Origin: Paenibacillus sp. OK003
Lineage (GTDB): Bacteria; Bacillota; Bacilli; Paenibacillales; Paenibacillaceae
Length of the DNA: 64,000 nt
Direction: 5' to 3'
NCBI RefSeq assembly: GCF_900109515.1
Contig: NZ_FOBD01000002.1
Coordinates: forward strand, 62,001-126,000
Positions 1 through 9,079 of the stretch are shown in pieces. Position 1 is the stretch's first letter. Each line of letters starts with the position of its first letter. The notes beneath the pieces are model-generated. The model was given only the letters and a program-made list of their open reading frames with translations. It did no database searches and was not told the DNA's origin. Made by a program: the position numbers and the translations under genes.

Positions 1-91
1 TATTGGCAATGGCGTCAATGACTTTTTCCCTCAGCTCGGGCCGATAGGACAACGACGAATGGTTCTGGTCCTCGGCAGCTTCTTTTCCCAC
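1..91 (-). CDS. N-terminus of an unidentified protein, cut by the window edge
   Basis: A GTG start at 91 on the minus strand is preceded by a good ribosome binding site (AGAGGTGAG, at 94-105). The open frame runs off the left edge after 30 residues. The peptide is hydrophilic and ends in a helix-like stretch reading RPELREKVIDAIAN. No family can be named from so little. It is divergent from the sugar/phosphoester ABC operon and could be its regulator or a co-used enzyme, but that is only a guess from position. Confidence 0.5.
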   Translation of the reverse strand, partial: MGKEAAEDQNHSSLSYRPELREKVIDAIAN

Positions 92-291
92 AATCTCACC
101 TCTAGTATATGGATGGGACTCCCTGTTTCCTTTTCATATTTTACATGACCTCGCGTTATTTTAACATAACCCGGAATTAGTTTTTTCAAATGTATTATAC
201 AATCATTTTTGTACAGAAGAGATTAAAGGGAGTTTGAAGGCATGATTTTTAGAGAAATTAAATAAAATTTGGACGATTAGGAGTGTGCAAA
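92..291. promoter_or_regulatory. Divergent intergenic region before the ABC operon
   Basis: About 200 bp of AT-rich DNA separate the two divergent genes. There are TATTATACAAT-like -10 sequences near 191-202 but no convincing -35. A seven-codon reading frame (242-265, peptide MIFREIK) has a Shine-Dalgarno-like AAGGGAG/GAAGG just upstream and could be a leader ORF, but it is too short to call. I saw no clear operator palindrome or cre site here. Confidence 0.3.
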
Positions 292-1167
292 TTGCGTGTG
301 AAATTATGGAGGGAGACAGAAGCGGTTCTCTTCACCCTTCCTGCCCTTATCCCATTACTCATTTTCTGGCTGGGGCCTTTGGGATACATTGTTTATCTGA
401 GTTTTACGGATTGGGACTTCATGAGTCCTGACAAATTATTCGTCGGTTTGGATAACTACAGCTATCTGCTAACCAATTCTGAATTTTACCGTTCATTAAA
501 AGTTACGCTGTTGTTCGGTCTTGGAAGTGTAGTGCCTACGATTGTGGGCGGATTGGCGCTGGCCATGCTCATGAACAGCAAGATTAAGTCCTCTGGTCTG
601 TTCCGGACGCTGCTATTCTCTCCTTGGGTGACCCCGACTGTTGCAGTCTCCATTGCGTGGTCATGGATTTTCGAACCTGAAGTGGGGCTGGCCAACCTGT
701 TGCTTGGCTGGGTCGGCATATCCCCGATCGGCTGGCTGAAAGATCAGAACTGGGCACTGGTAGCTGTGCTCATCGTCACGCTGTGGAAATCGATTGGCTG
801 GTCTATGGTATTTTATCTGGTCGCATTGCGTAACCTGCCATCCGATCTGCTTGAAGCGGCATCGATTGATGGGGCAGGCAGCTGGGACAAGTTCCGAAGC
901 ATTACACTGCCGTTGATTTCACCCACCACGTTCTTCCTGTCCATCATTCTGACGATCCAGTCGCTTCAGGCTTACGACCAGATCAACGTGATGACGCAAG
1001 GGGGACCAGCGGGATCAACAAGAACACTGCTTTACATGTATTATCAATCTGCATTTGAGTCCTTCAATGTGGGCGAGGCTTCTTCCATCGCCGTCGTTAT
1101 TATTCTGATCTGCGTTCTGCTGTCAGGAGTATCCTTCCTGCTCGGTCGACGCCTGGTGCATTACTAA
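292..1167 (+). CDS. ABC transporter permease, MalF/UgpA type
   Basis: Inner-membrane subunit of a CUT1-type importer that forms the channel with the next permease. About six hydrophobic segments are visible. The cytoplasmic EAA loop reads EAASIDGAGSWDKFRSITLP near residues 185-205 and contacts the ATPase. The frame is open from a GTG at 283, but AGGAG at 279-283 overlaps that codon; the TTG at 292 sits 8 nt downstream of the Shine-Dalgarno and is the better start. The stop overlaps the next ATG (TAATG). The operon carries no ATPase, as is usual for Bacillota CUT1 operons that borrow a shared MsmX/UgpC-type subunit. The substrate is inferred from the binding protein and the phosphatase genes downstream. 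Confidence 0.88.
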   Translation: MRVKLWRETEAVLFTLPALIPLLIFWLGPLGYIVYLSFTDWDFMSPDKLFVGLDNYSYLLTNSEFYRSLKVTLLFGLGSVVPTIVGGLALAMLMNSKIKSSGLFRTLLFSPWVTPTVAVSIAWSWIFEPEVGLANLLLGWVGISPIGWLKDQNWALVAVLIVTLWKSIGWSMVFYLVALRNLPSDLLEAASIDGAGSWDKFRSITLPLISPTTFFLSIILTIQSLQAYDQINVMTQGGPAGSTRTLLYMYYQSAFESFNVGEASSIAVVIILICVLLSGVSFLLGRRLVHY

Positions 1168-2081
1168 TGAACATGACCACTTTAACCAACCAAACAAGAA
1201 AAGATAATCGTCGTGAAGAAGTGCAGAAACGGAAGGTCCCTCGTGCAGGAAAAGGATTTGCTACCGCACTTCGCTATCTGCTGCTTGCGCTGGTGAGTCT
1301 GACGATGGCATTTCCGTTCTACTGGATGGTCATTAGCGGTTTCAAAACGAATGACGAGATCTGGCAGTTCCCGCCAACCTTCTGGCCCGAAACGTTCCGC
1401 TGGAACAATTATGTGGATGCGTGGCAGTCTGCTCCATTTGCCCGTTACATTCTGAACAGTACAGGGGTAGCGGCAGCGATCTGTCTGATCCAGGTCATTA
1501 ACTCCAGCATGATGGCCTATGCACTCACCCATATGCGTTTTCGTATAAAAGGGGTTCTCACCGGACTGATTCTGGTAGGCTACATGATTCCGAGTACCGC
1601 CGTTTATTTGCCCAGTTATTTGGTGCTCAGCGAACTTAAATTACTGGATTCCTATACCGGACTGATTGTGTCCAACTGTGTCAGTGTGTTCTCTATCTTC
1701 CTGATTCGTCAGGCGTTCATGCAGGTATCCCACGAATTGGTGGAAGCCGGCCAGTTGGATGGAGCGTCGCACTTCCGCATTCTGTGGACCATTATGACGC
1801 CGCTGGTTCGTTCGTCGTTTGCCGTGATGGTGTTGATTACGTTCATTGACCAGTACAACAACTATTTCTGGCCGATGCTCATTACCAAAGACCCCAATCT
1901 GCAGCTGGTATCCGCAGGTCTGCGCAGCTTTTTCGTGGAAGGTGGAGCCTACGGTCTGGCATGGCCGCAGATCATGGCTGCCAGTGCCTTTACCATCGCA
2001 CCGCTGCTTATCCTTTTCCTGTTTACCCAGAAAACGATCATGCAGAGTGTGAACATTACAGCCGGCGTGAACAAGAATTGA
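1167..2081 (+). CDS. ABC transporter permease, MalG/UgpE type
   Basis: Second channel subunit of the same importer. It has about six membrane segments after a basic N-terminal tail of some 30 residues, and an EAA loop EAGQLDGASHFRILWTIMTP around residues 190-210. Its ATG overlaps the preceding stop by one base, so translation is coupled. The tail (residues 1-30, rich in K and R) is longer than in typical MalG proteins; an internal start is possible, but none has a better Shine-Dalgarno than the junction itself. It partners the MalF-type permease and the lipoprotein encoded 34 bp downstream. Confidence 0.9.
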   Translation: MNMTTLTNQTRKDNRREEVQKRKVPRAGKGFATALRYLLLALVSLTMAFPFYWMVISGFKTNDEIWQFPPTFWPETFRWNNYVDAWQSAPFARYILNSTGVAAAICLIQVINSSMMAYALTHMRFRIKGVLTGLILVGYMIPSTAVYLPSYLVLSELKLLDSYTGLIVSNCVSVFSIFLIRQAFMQVSHELVEAGQLDGASHFRILWTIMTPLVRSSFAVMVLITFIDQYNNYFWPMLITKDPNLQLVSAGLRSFFVEGGAYGLAWPQIMAASAFTIAPLLILFLFTQKTIMQSVNITAGVNKN

Positions 2082-2115
2082 TTTTCACAACATACTTTAT
2101 ATAGGAGGAATCAAA

Positions 2116-3495
2116 ATGAAATTGGGTCAAGCGAGTATGAAATGGCGGAACAAATTAAAGCTCAGGTGGAGAGGGGGCATGTCGCTGGTACTGGCTGCGA
2201 GTTTTGCCCTGATCACCGCGTGTGGTTCCTCAGCCGATAGCGGCACAGGCACGGGTTCAGATGCAGCTGCTGCGAATGGAGCGGATTCTGCGTCAAGTAG
2301 TCCGGTCGAGATTGAGTTCTGGTATGGTCTGGGTGGTAACCTGGGAGATAACATGAAGAAGACGATTGACGCCTTCAATGCATCCCAGAGCGACGTTGTT
2401 GTCAAAGGGATTGTACAAGCCGATTACACAGAGACGGAACAAAAACTGCAGGCAGCCATTGCCTCGAAAAAAGTACCCGCCGCTGTACTAAGCTCCAATA
2501 TCGACTGGGCGCGCAAAGGGTACTATGCACCACTGGATGAGCTGATCGCTGCCGATCAGAGCTTTAACAAGGAAGATTACGTTCAGACCTTCCTGGACCA
2601 GGGAAAAGTAGACGGCAAGCAGTATTTCTTACCAATGTATGGAACAACTCAGATTATGTATTACCGTATGGATGCGCTAAAAGAGAATAATATCGATCCT
2701 GCCACTCTGACGACATGGGAGGCACTTGCTGAAGCGGCAGCGAAGATGAGCAAGCAGGAGAATGGCAAGACAACCTTCTATGGCTGGGAGCCGATGTGGG
2801 GTAGCGATAACATGATTGACGCCGTGCTGGGTAAAGGCGGGAAGATTCTGAGTGATGACGGCAAGACCGTAACGATCGATTCACCGGAATGGGTAGAGAC
2901 GTGGGAGCTGTTCCGCAAGTGGATTAATGAGGACAAGACCATGGGGATTCACTTTGGCGGACAAGGCTGGGAGTACTGGTACAAAACCATTGATGACGTG
3001 ATGAAAAATAAAGCAGCCGGATACACCGGTTCCAGCGGTGACCAGGGAGATCTGGATTTCAGCATCGTTGCAGCCATGGAACAACCGGGCTGGGAAGGTG
3101 TAGGCCAAGGCAAACCTGTAGCGAGTGCAATCATGGCAGGTATACCGGCAGAAGCAAGTCCGGAACAGCAGCAAGCAGCTTATAAATGGCTGACGTATTT
3201 CTCGGAAACAGCGAATACCGCCGCATGGTCCATGAACACAGGTTATATTGCAGTTCGTCAATCTGCTCAAGAAGATCCTGCTTTCAAAACGTTCAGTGAA
3301 GAGAATCCGCAAATCAAGGTTCCATTGCAGCAGGCTTCCCATGCTTCGGCTCCGTTCCAGGACCCGACCGGAGGCAAAATCAATGCTGCGCTGAAGGATG
3401 CAGCAGATCAGGTACAGATTAATAACATGCCAGCGGCACAAGCGCTGAAAGAAGCCAAAGAAAAGGCTCAAAAAGAATTGGATCGCGTGAAATAA
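2116..3495 (+). CDS. Extracellular solute-binding lipoprotein, UgpB-like
   Basis: Captures substrate outside the cell for the two permeases before it. The signal peptide is basic then hydrophobic and ends in the lipobox ITAC, with Cys36 as the lipidation site. A Ser/Ala/Gly-rich linker follows. The mature start (EIEFWYGLGGNLGDNMKK, then FNASQSD) resembles UgpB-type glycerol-3-phosphate binding proteins, and a later TGYIAVRQSA matches the usual TGY-xPV segment near the ligand site. The start ATG has ATAGGAGG 8 nt upstream. The likely substrate is glycerol-3-phosphate or a glycerophosphodiester; this rests on motif resemblance and on the phosphatase and phosphoesterase genes downstream, and a sugar substrate remains possible. 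Confidence 0.85.
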   Translation: MKLGQASMKWRNKLKLRWRGGMSLVLAASFALITACGSSADSGTGTGSDAAAANGADSASSSPVEIEFWYGLGGNLGDNMKKTIDAFNASQSDVVVKGIVQADYTETEQKLQAAIASKKVPAAVLSSNIDWARKGYYAPLDELIAADQSFNKEDYVQTFLDQGKVDGKQYFLPMYGTTQIMYYRMDALKENNIDPATLTTWEALAEAAAKMSKQENGKTTFYGWEPMWGSDNMIDAVLGKGGKILSDDGKTVTIDSPEWVETWELFRKWINEDKTMGIHFGGQGWEYWYKTIDDVMKNKAAGYTGSSGDQGDLDFSIVAAMEQPGWEGVGQGKPVASAIMAGIPAEASPEQQQAAYKWLTYFSETANTAAWSMNTGYIAVRQSAQEDPAFKTFSEENPQIKVPLQQASHASAPFQDPTGGKINAALKDAADQVQINNMPAAQALKEAKEKAQKELDRVK

Positions 3496-3521
3496 CAAGT
3501 GAAACAAGCTTAACTTGGAGG

Positions 3522-3546
3522 AGCGGTGCAGTCATGTACCGCTTTT
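3522..3546 (+). terminator. Intra-operon attenuator or weak terminator
   Basis: AGCGGT and ACCGCT form a 6-bp stem with two further inner pairs, followed by TTTT. It lies between the binding protein and the phosphatase gene, where a partial terminator would keep binding-protein transcripts more abundant than the rest. Confidence 0.45.
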
Positions 3547-3582
3547 CTGACTTCGTAATTCAGCAGACAAGGAGCGTAACTA

Positions 3583-4350
3583 ATGCCCAAAATAACGCTG
3601 GGGAGCCTTTCTACCCCAATTGAGGCTATTTTATTTGACAAGGATGGGACATTGCTTGATTTTACAGCCATGTGGGGCTTCTGGACCGATTGCGTGATGG
3701 AGAACTTCCGGGAAGAGCTTGCTGCCCGTGGCCTTCAGTTCAATGCAGTAGAGATTCCTCATATATGGGGAACATTCCATGATGAGCAGGGACGAATGAA
3801 CGGTTATGATGTGCGAGGACCCCTTGCCATGGGAACGATGGAGGAAGTCTACGCCGTATTAACTTGGCATGGCTATCGTGCAGGATTAAGCTGGGCGGAA
3901 GCGAAAATTATTGTGAGGGAATGTTTGCTGCAGGCAGAATACGCAATGAATAAGGAGCGCCCTGCTCAGCCCCTCCCAGGCGTTCTTGCCTTTCTTGAGC
4001 ACTGTCGCAGCAAAGGACTGAAAATGGGTGTCGTCACAGCGGATGAGACAGAAAATGCCCTAAGTCATTTGAAGTGGATGGGGATTGAATCTTTTTTCAC
4101 CGTAGTTGTAGGAACGGATCAGGTTGGACGGGGAAAACCGTTTCCTGACATGTTGCTGCTGGCGTGTGAGCGTCTGGGTGTACCTACTGCAAGAGTTGTC
4201 GTGATCGGCGATACGGATGGTGATATGGAGATGGCTCGTGCTGCCGGAGCTGCCTGGAAGATTGCTGTCGGCGAACCTGCTCATATCAAGCTCGCGGATC
4301 TTACGGTTCGTTCGTTTGATGAATTGCTGGAAGTCGAGGTAAACCGATGA
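3583..4350 (+). CDS. HAD-superfamily phosphatase
   Basis: Predicted cytoplasmic phosphohydrolase of the haloacid dehalogenase fold, 255 residues. Motif I is FDKDGTLLDF, with nucleophile Asp19 and acid/base Asp21; motif II is the Thr of VVTADET; motif III is the Lys of GKPFPDM; motif IV is GDTDGDMEMA. The helical cap between motifs I and II is of the C1 (phosphoglycolate phosphatase-like) size. The ATG has AAGGAGCG upstream. Its stop overlaps the next start by 4 bp (ATGA). In this setting it may dephosphorylate the imported organophosphate or its breakdown product. The exact substrate cannot be read from sequence. Confidence 0.85.
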   Translation: MPKITLGSLSTPIEAILFDKDGTLLDFTAMWGFWTDCVMENFREELAARGLQFNAVEIPHIWGTFHDEQGRMNGYDVRGPLAMGTMEEVYAVLTWHGYRAGLSWAEAKIIVRECLLQAEYAMNKERPAQPLPGVLAFLEHCRSKGLKMGVVTADETENALSHLKWMGIESFFTVVVGTDQVGRGKPFPDMLLLACERLGVPTARVVVIGDTDGDMEMARAAGAAWKIAVGEPAHIKLADLTVRSFDELLEVEVNR

Positions 4351-4682
4351 CGAACCATTCGTATACGGGATGGATACTACTTGCCCTAGCGATTGGATTG
4401 GAGCTGAGCGGTACGATTCTGATGAGGGTCTCGGATGGTTTTACCCGCGTATGGCCTTCCATTCTTATGTTTGCTTGTTATGGAGCGAGCTTTACCCTGT
4501 TGAATTTTGCTGTGAAGTATATGCCGCTGGGTGTTGCTTATGCCATCTGGTCGGGTGTAGGCATTACATTGATTGGGATCGTGGGACATTACTTTCTGGG
4601 AGAACGTCTGAAGGCGATGTCGATCGTCTGGATGGGCTTTATTCTGATTGGCATTATTGGACTGAAATGGAGTGATTCCTGA
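4347..4682 (+). CDS. Small multidrug resistance (SMR) family transporter
   Basis: A 111-residue protein with four membrane helices, the normal SMR length. Helix 1 carries the essential membrane-embedded Glu (Glu19 in LALAIGLELSGTILMRVSDG), aligned with Glu14 of EmrE, and the GMAYAIWSG-like segment is present as GVAYAIWSGVG. It acts as a dimer in proton-coupled export of cations or polar metabolites. It overlaps the phosphatase by 4 bp and the phosphoesterase by 1 bp. Only one SMR gene is present, so it should be a homodimer. Export of an amine released from a phosphodiester headgroup (for example choline or ethanolamine) is an inference from the operon only. Confidence 0.85.
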   Translation: MTNHSYTGWILLALAIGLELSGTILMRVSDGFTRVWPSILMFACYGASFTLLNFAVKYMPLGVAYAIWSGVGITLIGIVGHYFLGERLKAMSIVWMGFILIGIIGLKWSDS

Positions 4683-5692
4683 TGGATAATGAAAATAAAT
4701 ACGAACAACCGATAATCAGCTTCCAGGTCATCACAGATACGCATGTGAGAGAGCAGGCCGATCATATCCATAACCGTCATCTGGAGAAAGCGCTGGAAGA
4801 CATCGCAACGTATAGCCATGGCAGCAGCGGAATTATGCATGTGGGCGATGTGACCGATCGTGGACTGCCGCAAGAATACCAAGAGTTGCAGCGTATATTG
4901 GAGGCTCACGGCGAATCACTGCCTCAAATCCGTTACACTGTAGGCAATCATGATATTGGAGCCATTCTATGGGGTGATCCTCCGCGGAACTTGACCACAA
5001 TGACCCAGCATGAGGTGGGTGAGGTGTTGGGGAATTCAGGGGATATGGGCCAGGTCGAGGCTCATGATACTGAAAAACTGCAAGAATCGATCTCGATTGA
5101 AGAGTTATGGCAGAAGAGGTTGAACGATTTTACAGCAACTACAGGTATGAACGGATCGTACCACGACCACTGGATCAATGGTTATCATTATATCTTTCTA
5201 GGTACGGAGCAGCCTCATCCAAAAGATTGTGATATGTCTGCCGATCAACTGCAATGGCTGGAAACGAAACTGTCGGAGCAAGCATTGCCGGAGCAGCCGA
5301 TTTTTGTCTTTCTCCATCAACCACTGATGGATACAGTCGCGGGTTCCATGAAGGAACAGGGTTGGTATGGCGTGAGTCAGGACGCAGCATTAAAGGCTGT
5401 GCTAAGTCGTTATCCGCAGGTCATTCTCTTCTCTGGGCACACCCATTGGCAATTAGAGGCTCAGCGTACCATGTACGAAGGGGGCGGACAGCTACCAACG
5501 ATGTTTAATGCTTCCTCTGTAGCTTATCTCTGGACGGATGAGGATGAGCATCTGGAGGGAAGTGAGAGTCTGCATGTGGATGTATACCGTGATCGGGTTG
5601 TCGTTAAGGGACGTAATCATATAACCGGGAGCTGGATTGAAGGCGCAGAATATACGGTTCCTTATCCGGTAAAAGTAAACGGCGGTAATTGA
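4682..5692 (+). CDS. Calcineurin-like metallophosphoesterase
   Basis: Two-metal phosphoesterase, 336 residues. The metal ligand blocks appear in order: TDTHV (D-x-H), HVGDVTDRG (GD), TVGNHDIG (GNHD), FVFLHQP (H) and FSGHTHWQ (GHxH). There is no signal peptide, so it should act in the cytoplasm. The ATG overlaps the SMR stop (TGATG), placing it last in the operon. With a Ugp-like importer upstream, a phosphodiesterase role (cleaving imported glycerophosphodiesters) fits, and the HAD enzyme would then remove the phosphate. The family also contains phosphomonoesterases and nucleotidases, so specificity is not settled. Confidence 0.87.
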   Translation: MDNENKYEQPIISFQVITDTHVREQADHIHNRHLEKALEDIATYSHGSSGIMHVGDVTDRGLPQEYQELQRILEAHGESLPQIRYTVGNHDIGAILWGDPPRNLTTMTQHEVGEVLGNSGDMGQVEAHDTEKLQESISIEELWQKRLNDFTATTGMNGSYHDHWINGYHYIFLGTEQPHPKDCDMSADQLQWLETKLSEQALPEQPIFVFLHQPLMDTVAGSMKEQGWYGVSQDAALKAVLSRYPQVILFSGHTHWQLEAQRTMYEGGGQLPTMFNASSVAYLWTDEDEHLEGSESLHVDVYRDRVVVKGRNHITGSWIEGAEYTVPYPVKVNGGN

Positions 5693-5726
5693 TCCATACA
5701 TCGGGTAAGTTGATGAAATATGCAGG

Positions 5727-5777
5727 GCAACAATAGAAGACTTCGCTCGTTAATTGAAGCGGAGTCTTTATTATTGC
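5727..5777. terminator. Long inverted repeat ending the phosphoester operon
   Basis: Arms at 5727-5747 and 5758-5777 pair almost throughout (GCAACAATAGAAGACTTCGCT against AGCGGAGTCTTTATTATTGC). There is no clean T-tract, but the T-rich right arm makes a terminator likely. The remaining sequence to 6042 shows no gene. A looser inverted pair, ACGTACGAA and TTCGTGTACGT, lies at about 5885-5935 and may belong to the esterase promoter region. Confidence 0.6.
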
Positions 5778-6042
5778 TGTAAAAGTTCCACGTGAAACGT
5801 AGCAGGGGTACTTGAATCTGGACAAACTTGTAAATGGGTATCGCGGAAATCTATACTCAAATTAGTGGAAACGCGCCAGCTAGTACGTACGAAAGGGCGT
5901 TGAAGCAATACAAGATTATTCTTCGTGTACGTTATTTAATGAACCTTGAGACAGAATTTCATCAGCTCAAAGTTATACCCAGATCTGAACAATACCAGTC
6001 GTAAGCTGGAACTATCGATCAGTAGAGAGGATGTATGTGCGC

Positions 6043-7503
6043 ATGAGGGAACTTCAAGTAAACACAAGATATGGCACGGTTCAAGGAGAGCTTCTGCATG
6101 GAACGAGTGTATGGAAAGGCATTCCTTATGCTACACCACCCGTGGGTGAATTACGCTTTCAGGCTCCAATCCCACCCGAGTCGTGGGACGGAGTTCGGGA
6201 GGCGAAACAATTCGGTCCTGAAAATATACAGCCAAGAAATCCTCAAGCCGAGGGCCTATCTGGACAGCCTCCGGTGGAATCGGAAGATAGCCTTTACCTG
6301 AATATCTGGGCACCTGAAAAAGAAAGCCATGATCCACTTCCCGTAATGGTATGGATTCATGGCGGATCTTTCGTTTCAGGCGCTGGCAGCCAGCCCATGT
6401 ACGATGGAACACAACTTGTCCTCCGGGGAGACGTGATCGTCGTGACGATCAACTATCGCCTGGGGCCGCTAGGGTTCTTGCATTTGGCTCCGCTTGGAGA
6501 TGGTTTTGCATCTAATGTGGGTTTACTGGATCAGATTGCTGCGCTGCAATGGGTACAGGACAACATCGAAGCTTTTGGCGGTGATTCGCATAACGTCACT
6601 GTATTCGGAGAATCTGCGGGCAGCATGAGTATTGCAGCTTTGATGGCGATGCCAGCAGCCAAAGGATTGTTCCATCGTGCCATTATGCAAAGTGGAGCCT
6701 CACAAGTCGTCCCAGCAGAGCAGGCTTCAGCCATTCGTGAAGGCATGTTGAAGGTTCTGGGTGTGACACCAGATGACCTGCATAAACTCAAAACCATTCC
6801 AGTGGAGCAAATCATCGCTGCTGGCGAGACGGTCAAACAACAAAGCGGTGCAGGGATGGCCCTGTTGTTCCAGCCCGTACTGGATGGAGATACACTTCCG
6901 AACTCGCCTCTCCAGGCGGTAGAAAAGGGCGCAGCACAGGATATCCCTGTACTAATTGGAACCACTTTGCATGAAGGCTCGTTGTTCATTCAGCCTCAGG
7001 TGCCTTACTCCGAAGAGATCAATATGGTGAAGGCTGTTGATTTTATGACACCTGATCTAGAGAATCGGGCTGCCATTGCGGACAGTTATCCGAAGACTGC
7101 AGATGGCCAGGCCCAGGTAATGACGGATTTGTTCTTCTGGCGCTCGGCTGTGCAATATGCGGCAGCTCAGCAGAAGCATGCACCAGTATGGATGTATCGC
7201 TTTGATTGGGTGATGCCAGAGCATCCACTGCTGCAAAAATCAATTCATAGTATCGATATTTTCTTTGCTTTTAATACATTGCCTGTATTGAAGTTTATGA
7301 ATGCCGAACCGGATGCCGCAGCAGCAGAACTTGCGGGTAAAGTGCAGGATGCATGGATTTCGTTTGCCAAGCAGGGCAAGCCTGAGACAGCGGGAGTAAA
7401 TTGGCCTGCCTACGAAGATGATCGCGCTACGCTAATTTTCAATCATGAAGTGGAGTTGGTCCATGACCCGGAAGCTTCCAAACGTAAGCTGCTGGGGCTA
7501 TAG
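6043..7503 (+). CDS. pnbA: Type-B carboxylesterase (para-nitrobenzyl esterase-like)
   Basis: Cytoplasmic alpha/beta-hydrolase esterase of about 486 residues, close to the family length. It shows the N-terminal KGIPYATPPVGELRF block, EDSLYLNIW, the oxyanion-hole loop WIHGGSF, and the nucleophile elbow GESAGS with Ser near residue 190. The Glu of LHEGSLF and the His of IHSIDIFFAF are the likely other triad members. The start is a choice among ATG 6031, GTG 6037 and ATG 6043 behind the same GAGAGG. I take 6043 because the N-terminus then lines up with characterised pNB esterases (eleven residues to the conserved RYG). It stands alone between two terminators. Confidence 0.88.
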   Translation: MRELQVNTRYGTVQGELLHGTSVWKGIPYATPPVGELRFQAPIPPESWDGVREAKQFGPENIQPRNPQAEGLSGQPPVESEDSLYLNIWAPEKESHDPLPVMVWIHGGSFVSGAGSQPMYDGTQLVLRGDVIVVTINYRLGPLGFLHLAPLGDGFASNVGLLDQIAALQWVQDNIEAFGGDSHNVTVFGESAGSMSIAALMAMPAAKGLFHRAIMQSGASQVVPAEQASAIREGMLKVLGVTPDDLHKLKTIPVEQIIAAGETVKQQSGAGMALLFQPVLDGDTLPNSPLQAVEKGAAQDIPVLIGTTLHEGSLFIQPQVPYSEEINMVKAVDFMTPDLENRAAIADSYPKTADGQAQVMTDLFFWRSAVQYAAAQQKHAPVWMYRFDWVMPEHPLLQKSIHSIDIFFAFNTLPVLKFMNAEPDAAAAELAGKVQDAWISFAKQGKPETAGVNWPAYEDDRATLIFNHEVELVHDPEASKRKLLGL

Positions 7504-7536
7504 TCCGACCACCTCTGGACTTCATCTCAACATAGT

Positions 7537-7580
7537 TAAAAGGTGTGCCTCGTCATTGGCTGACGAGGCACACCTTTTTT
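7537..7580. terminator. Strong rho-independent terminator
   Basis: AAAAGGTGTGCCTCGTCA and its complement TGACGAGGCACACCTTTT flank a five-base loop and run into T6. The A-run on the left arm makes it usable from both strands; it serves the esterase and possibly the convergent VanZ/RDD gene. Confidence 0.92.
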
Positions 7581-7672
7581 ACAATGGATCAAACTTGCCG
7601 ACTTTAATGGCAAACGCTAGGGCACTATTTTTCACCTGAACCTATGTGCTGTGAGTGGAATGAGTCCAGAAT

Positions 7673-8827
7673 TTACTTTCGGGAAGCTCGTGTCTTGGAC
7701 ACATCATCACAGTAAAACGCACGCTTGCCTCGGGAGAACAGCACCAGCATGACATGCACGAACAACACCAAGAGAATAAGCATATGCAGACCAAAAATTC
7801 CGACAGAGATCCACACCTTATAAGGTTCGAGCATTACATTTTCGTTCAGAAAGGCATAATCGGTTATGATTTGAGCTACGGTGACCAAGATCCAAGGGGC
7901 GTAAAGTGCCAGCAACCTTTTAAACAGGGATGCGCTGGAAGGCTCCCCATTCTCCCGGTGAACATATCTGAACCGCATGAGGGCAGACCCTGGAGTCTTG
8001 CCATCTCGCAAGGATGGAATAAAGAAAAATACAAACAGCATGGCGATCGCCGTATTTAGCGTACTGACGATCACATTTGTATTACTCCAATTAAATATGG
8101 ACATCAGATTGGACAGAAATACAACAACTACACCGTCAATGATAAGCGCGAGCAATTGAGGTACAGGATAGACCTTGTTTTCTTCCAGAAGCTGCTCGCT
8201 CTTCGCCTGAATACTTGCACGAGACGGGAATAAGGCAAGCAGGATGGGAGCTGCGAAGAATCCAAGCACCGTTCCTGAAGTATTCAGCAGGAGATCATCC
8301 ACGTCAAACAGCCGGTACGGGCAATCATAATAGCCGTAGAAGCCGGTGATCTGGGTAATTTCAAAGAACAGGGATAAGCCGAATCCGCTTAATATAGCCT
8401 GTTTCCAATACGTTCTCTTTTGCCAAAAATACCGGATATACACGCCAAGAGGCATAAGGAGCATTACGTTGAACAGAACCTGCAGAAAAGCCCTGCCCTG
8501 AATCATTCCCATATAGCTGGCGGGTTGAGACCAGATGATTGGTGTTTCTTTCATAATATCTTTTACAAAGGTGAACGGAACAAGGTTGTAATATACGGTA
8601 TCCGCTGCTTGCTGTGCACATGTATTACGAGTGGTCGGGAAAGGAAGTATAACCAGACAGTACGCAGCCAGTAGGTAGAAAATAAATGAAAAGCTGACGC
8701 CAAACCGCGACCAGCTAAAAAATCCATCTTTCCGATATCCGTAGATCAACCAAGGCACCAGCAGAAACATGGCGATCAGGACAAAAATAAATAAAGCCGT
8801 TTGGACAGGAAAAACATAGGGTGACAT
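7673..8827 (-). CDS. VanZ-like / RDD fusion membrane protein
   Basis: An integral membrane protein of 384 residues with two recognisable parts. The N-terminal 190 residues have the VanZ-like pattern (YLLAAYCLVILPFPTTRN near the start, then a loop, then LSLFFEITQ and DVDDLLLNTSGTVLGF). The C-terminal 160 residues look like an RDD domain (LLALIIDGVVVVFLSNL and GKTPGSALMRFRYV), with the Arg of the family name replaced. The start ATG has AAAGGAGTTTCTGCTC upstream. VanZ homologues in other hosts confer low-level teicoplanin resistance, and RDD proteins are membrane proteins of mixed function; the combined role is unknown. It is monocistronic. Confidence 0.8.
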   Translation of the reverse strand: MSPYVFPVQTALFIFVLIAMFLLVPWLIYGYRKDGFFSWSRFGVSFSFIFYLLAAYCLVILPFPTTRNTCAQQAADTVYYNLVPFTFVKDIMKETPIIWSQPASYMGMIQGRAFLQVLFNVMLLMPLGVYIRYFWQKRTYWKQAILSGFGLSLFFEITQITGFYGYYDCPYRLFDVDDLLLNTSGTVLGFFAAPILLALFPSRASIQAKSEQLLEENKVYPVPQLLALIIDGVVVVFLSNLMSIFNWSNTNVIVSTLNTAIAMLFVFFFIPSLRDGKTPGSALMRFRYVHRENGEPSSASLFKRLLALYAPWILVTVAQIITDYAFLNENVMLEPYKVWISVGIFGLHMLILLVLFVHVMLVLFSRGKRAFYCDDVSKTRASRK

Positions 8828-8864
8828 GAGCAGAAACTCCTTTTATAGGATATATATCAGCATT

Positions 8865-8879
8865 TCGTGTAAGACACGA
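8865..8879. promoter_or_regulatory. Small inverted repeat between divergent genes
   Basis: TCGTGT-AAG-ACACGA is a perfect 6-3-6 inverted repeat, 38 bp upstream of the VanZ/RDD start. It may be an operator. The rest of the 250-bp divergent region to 9079 is AT-rich with no further feature I can support. Confidence 0.3.
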
Positions 8880-9079
8880 CTTTTAAGAATAGTATTTCGT
8901 TGTGATGCTCCACCATTTTTCTTCTAGAGCTTCAGTATAAGGAACCTTCCTTAAATCAGGAGGCGGAGCAATCTTAAATTTAGTTTAAAATCAATTAACC
9001 TCGTGTCGATGTGGAACAATGGACTGCATTCCCGTATACTTGCGAGGAAGCCACAAAATGAATGGAGAGTTTAATACAT

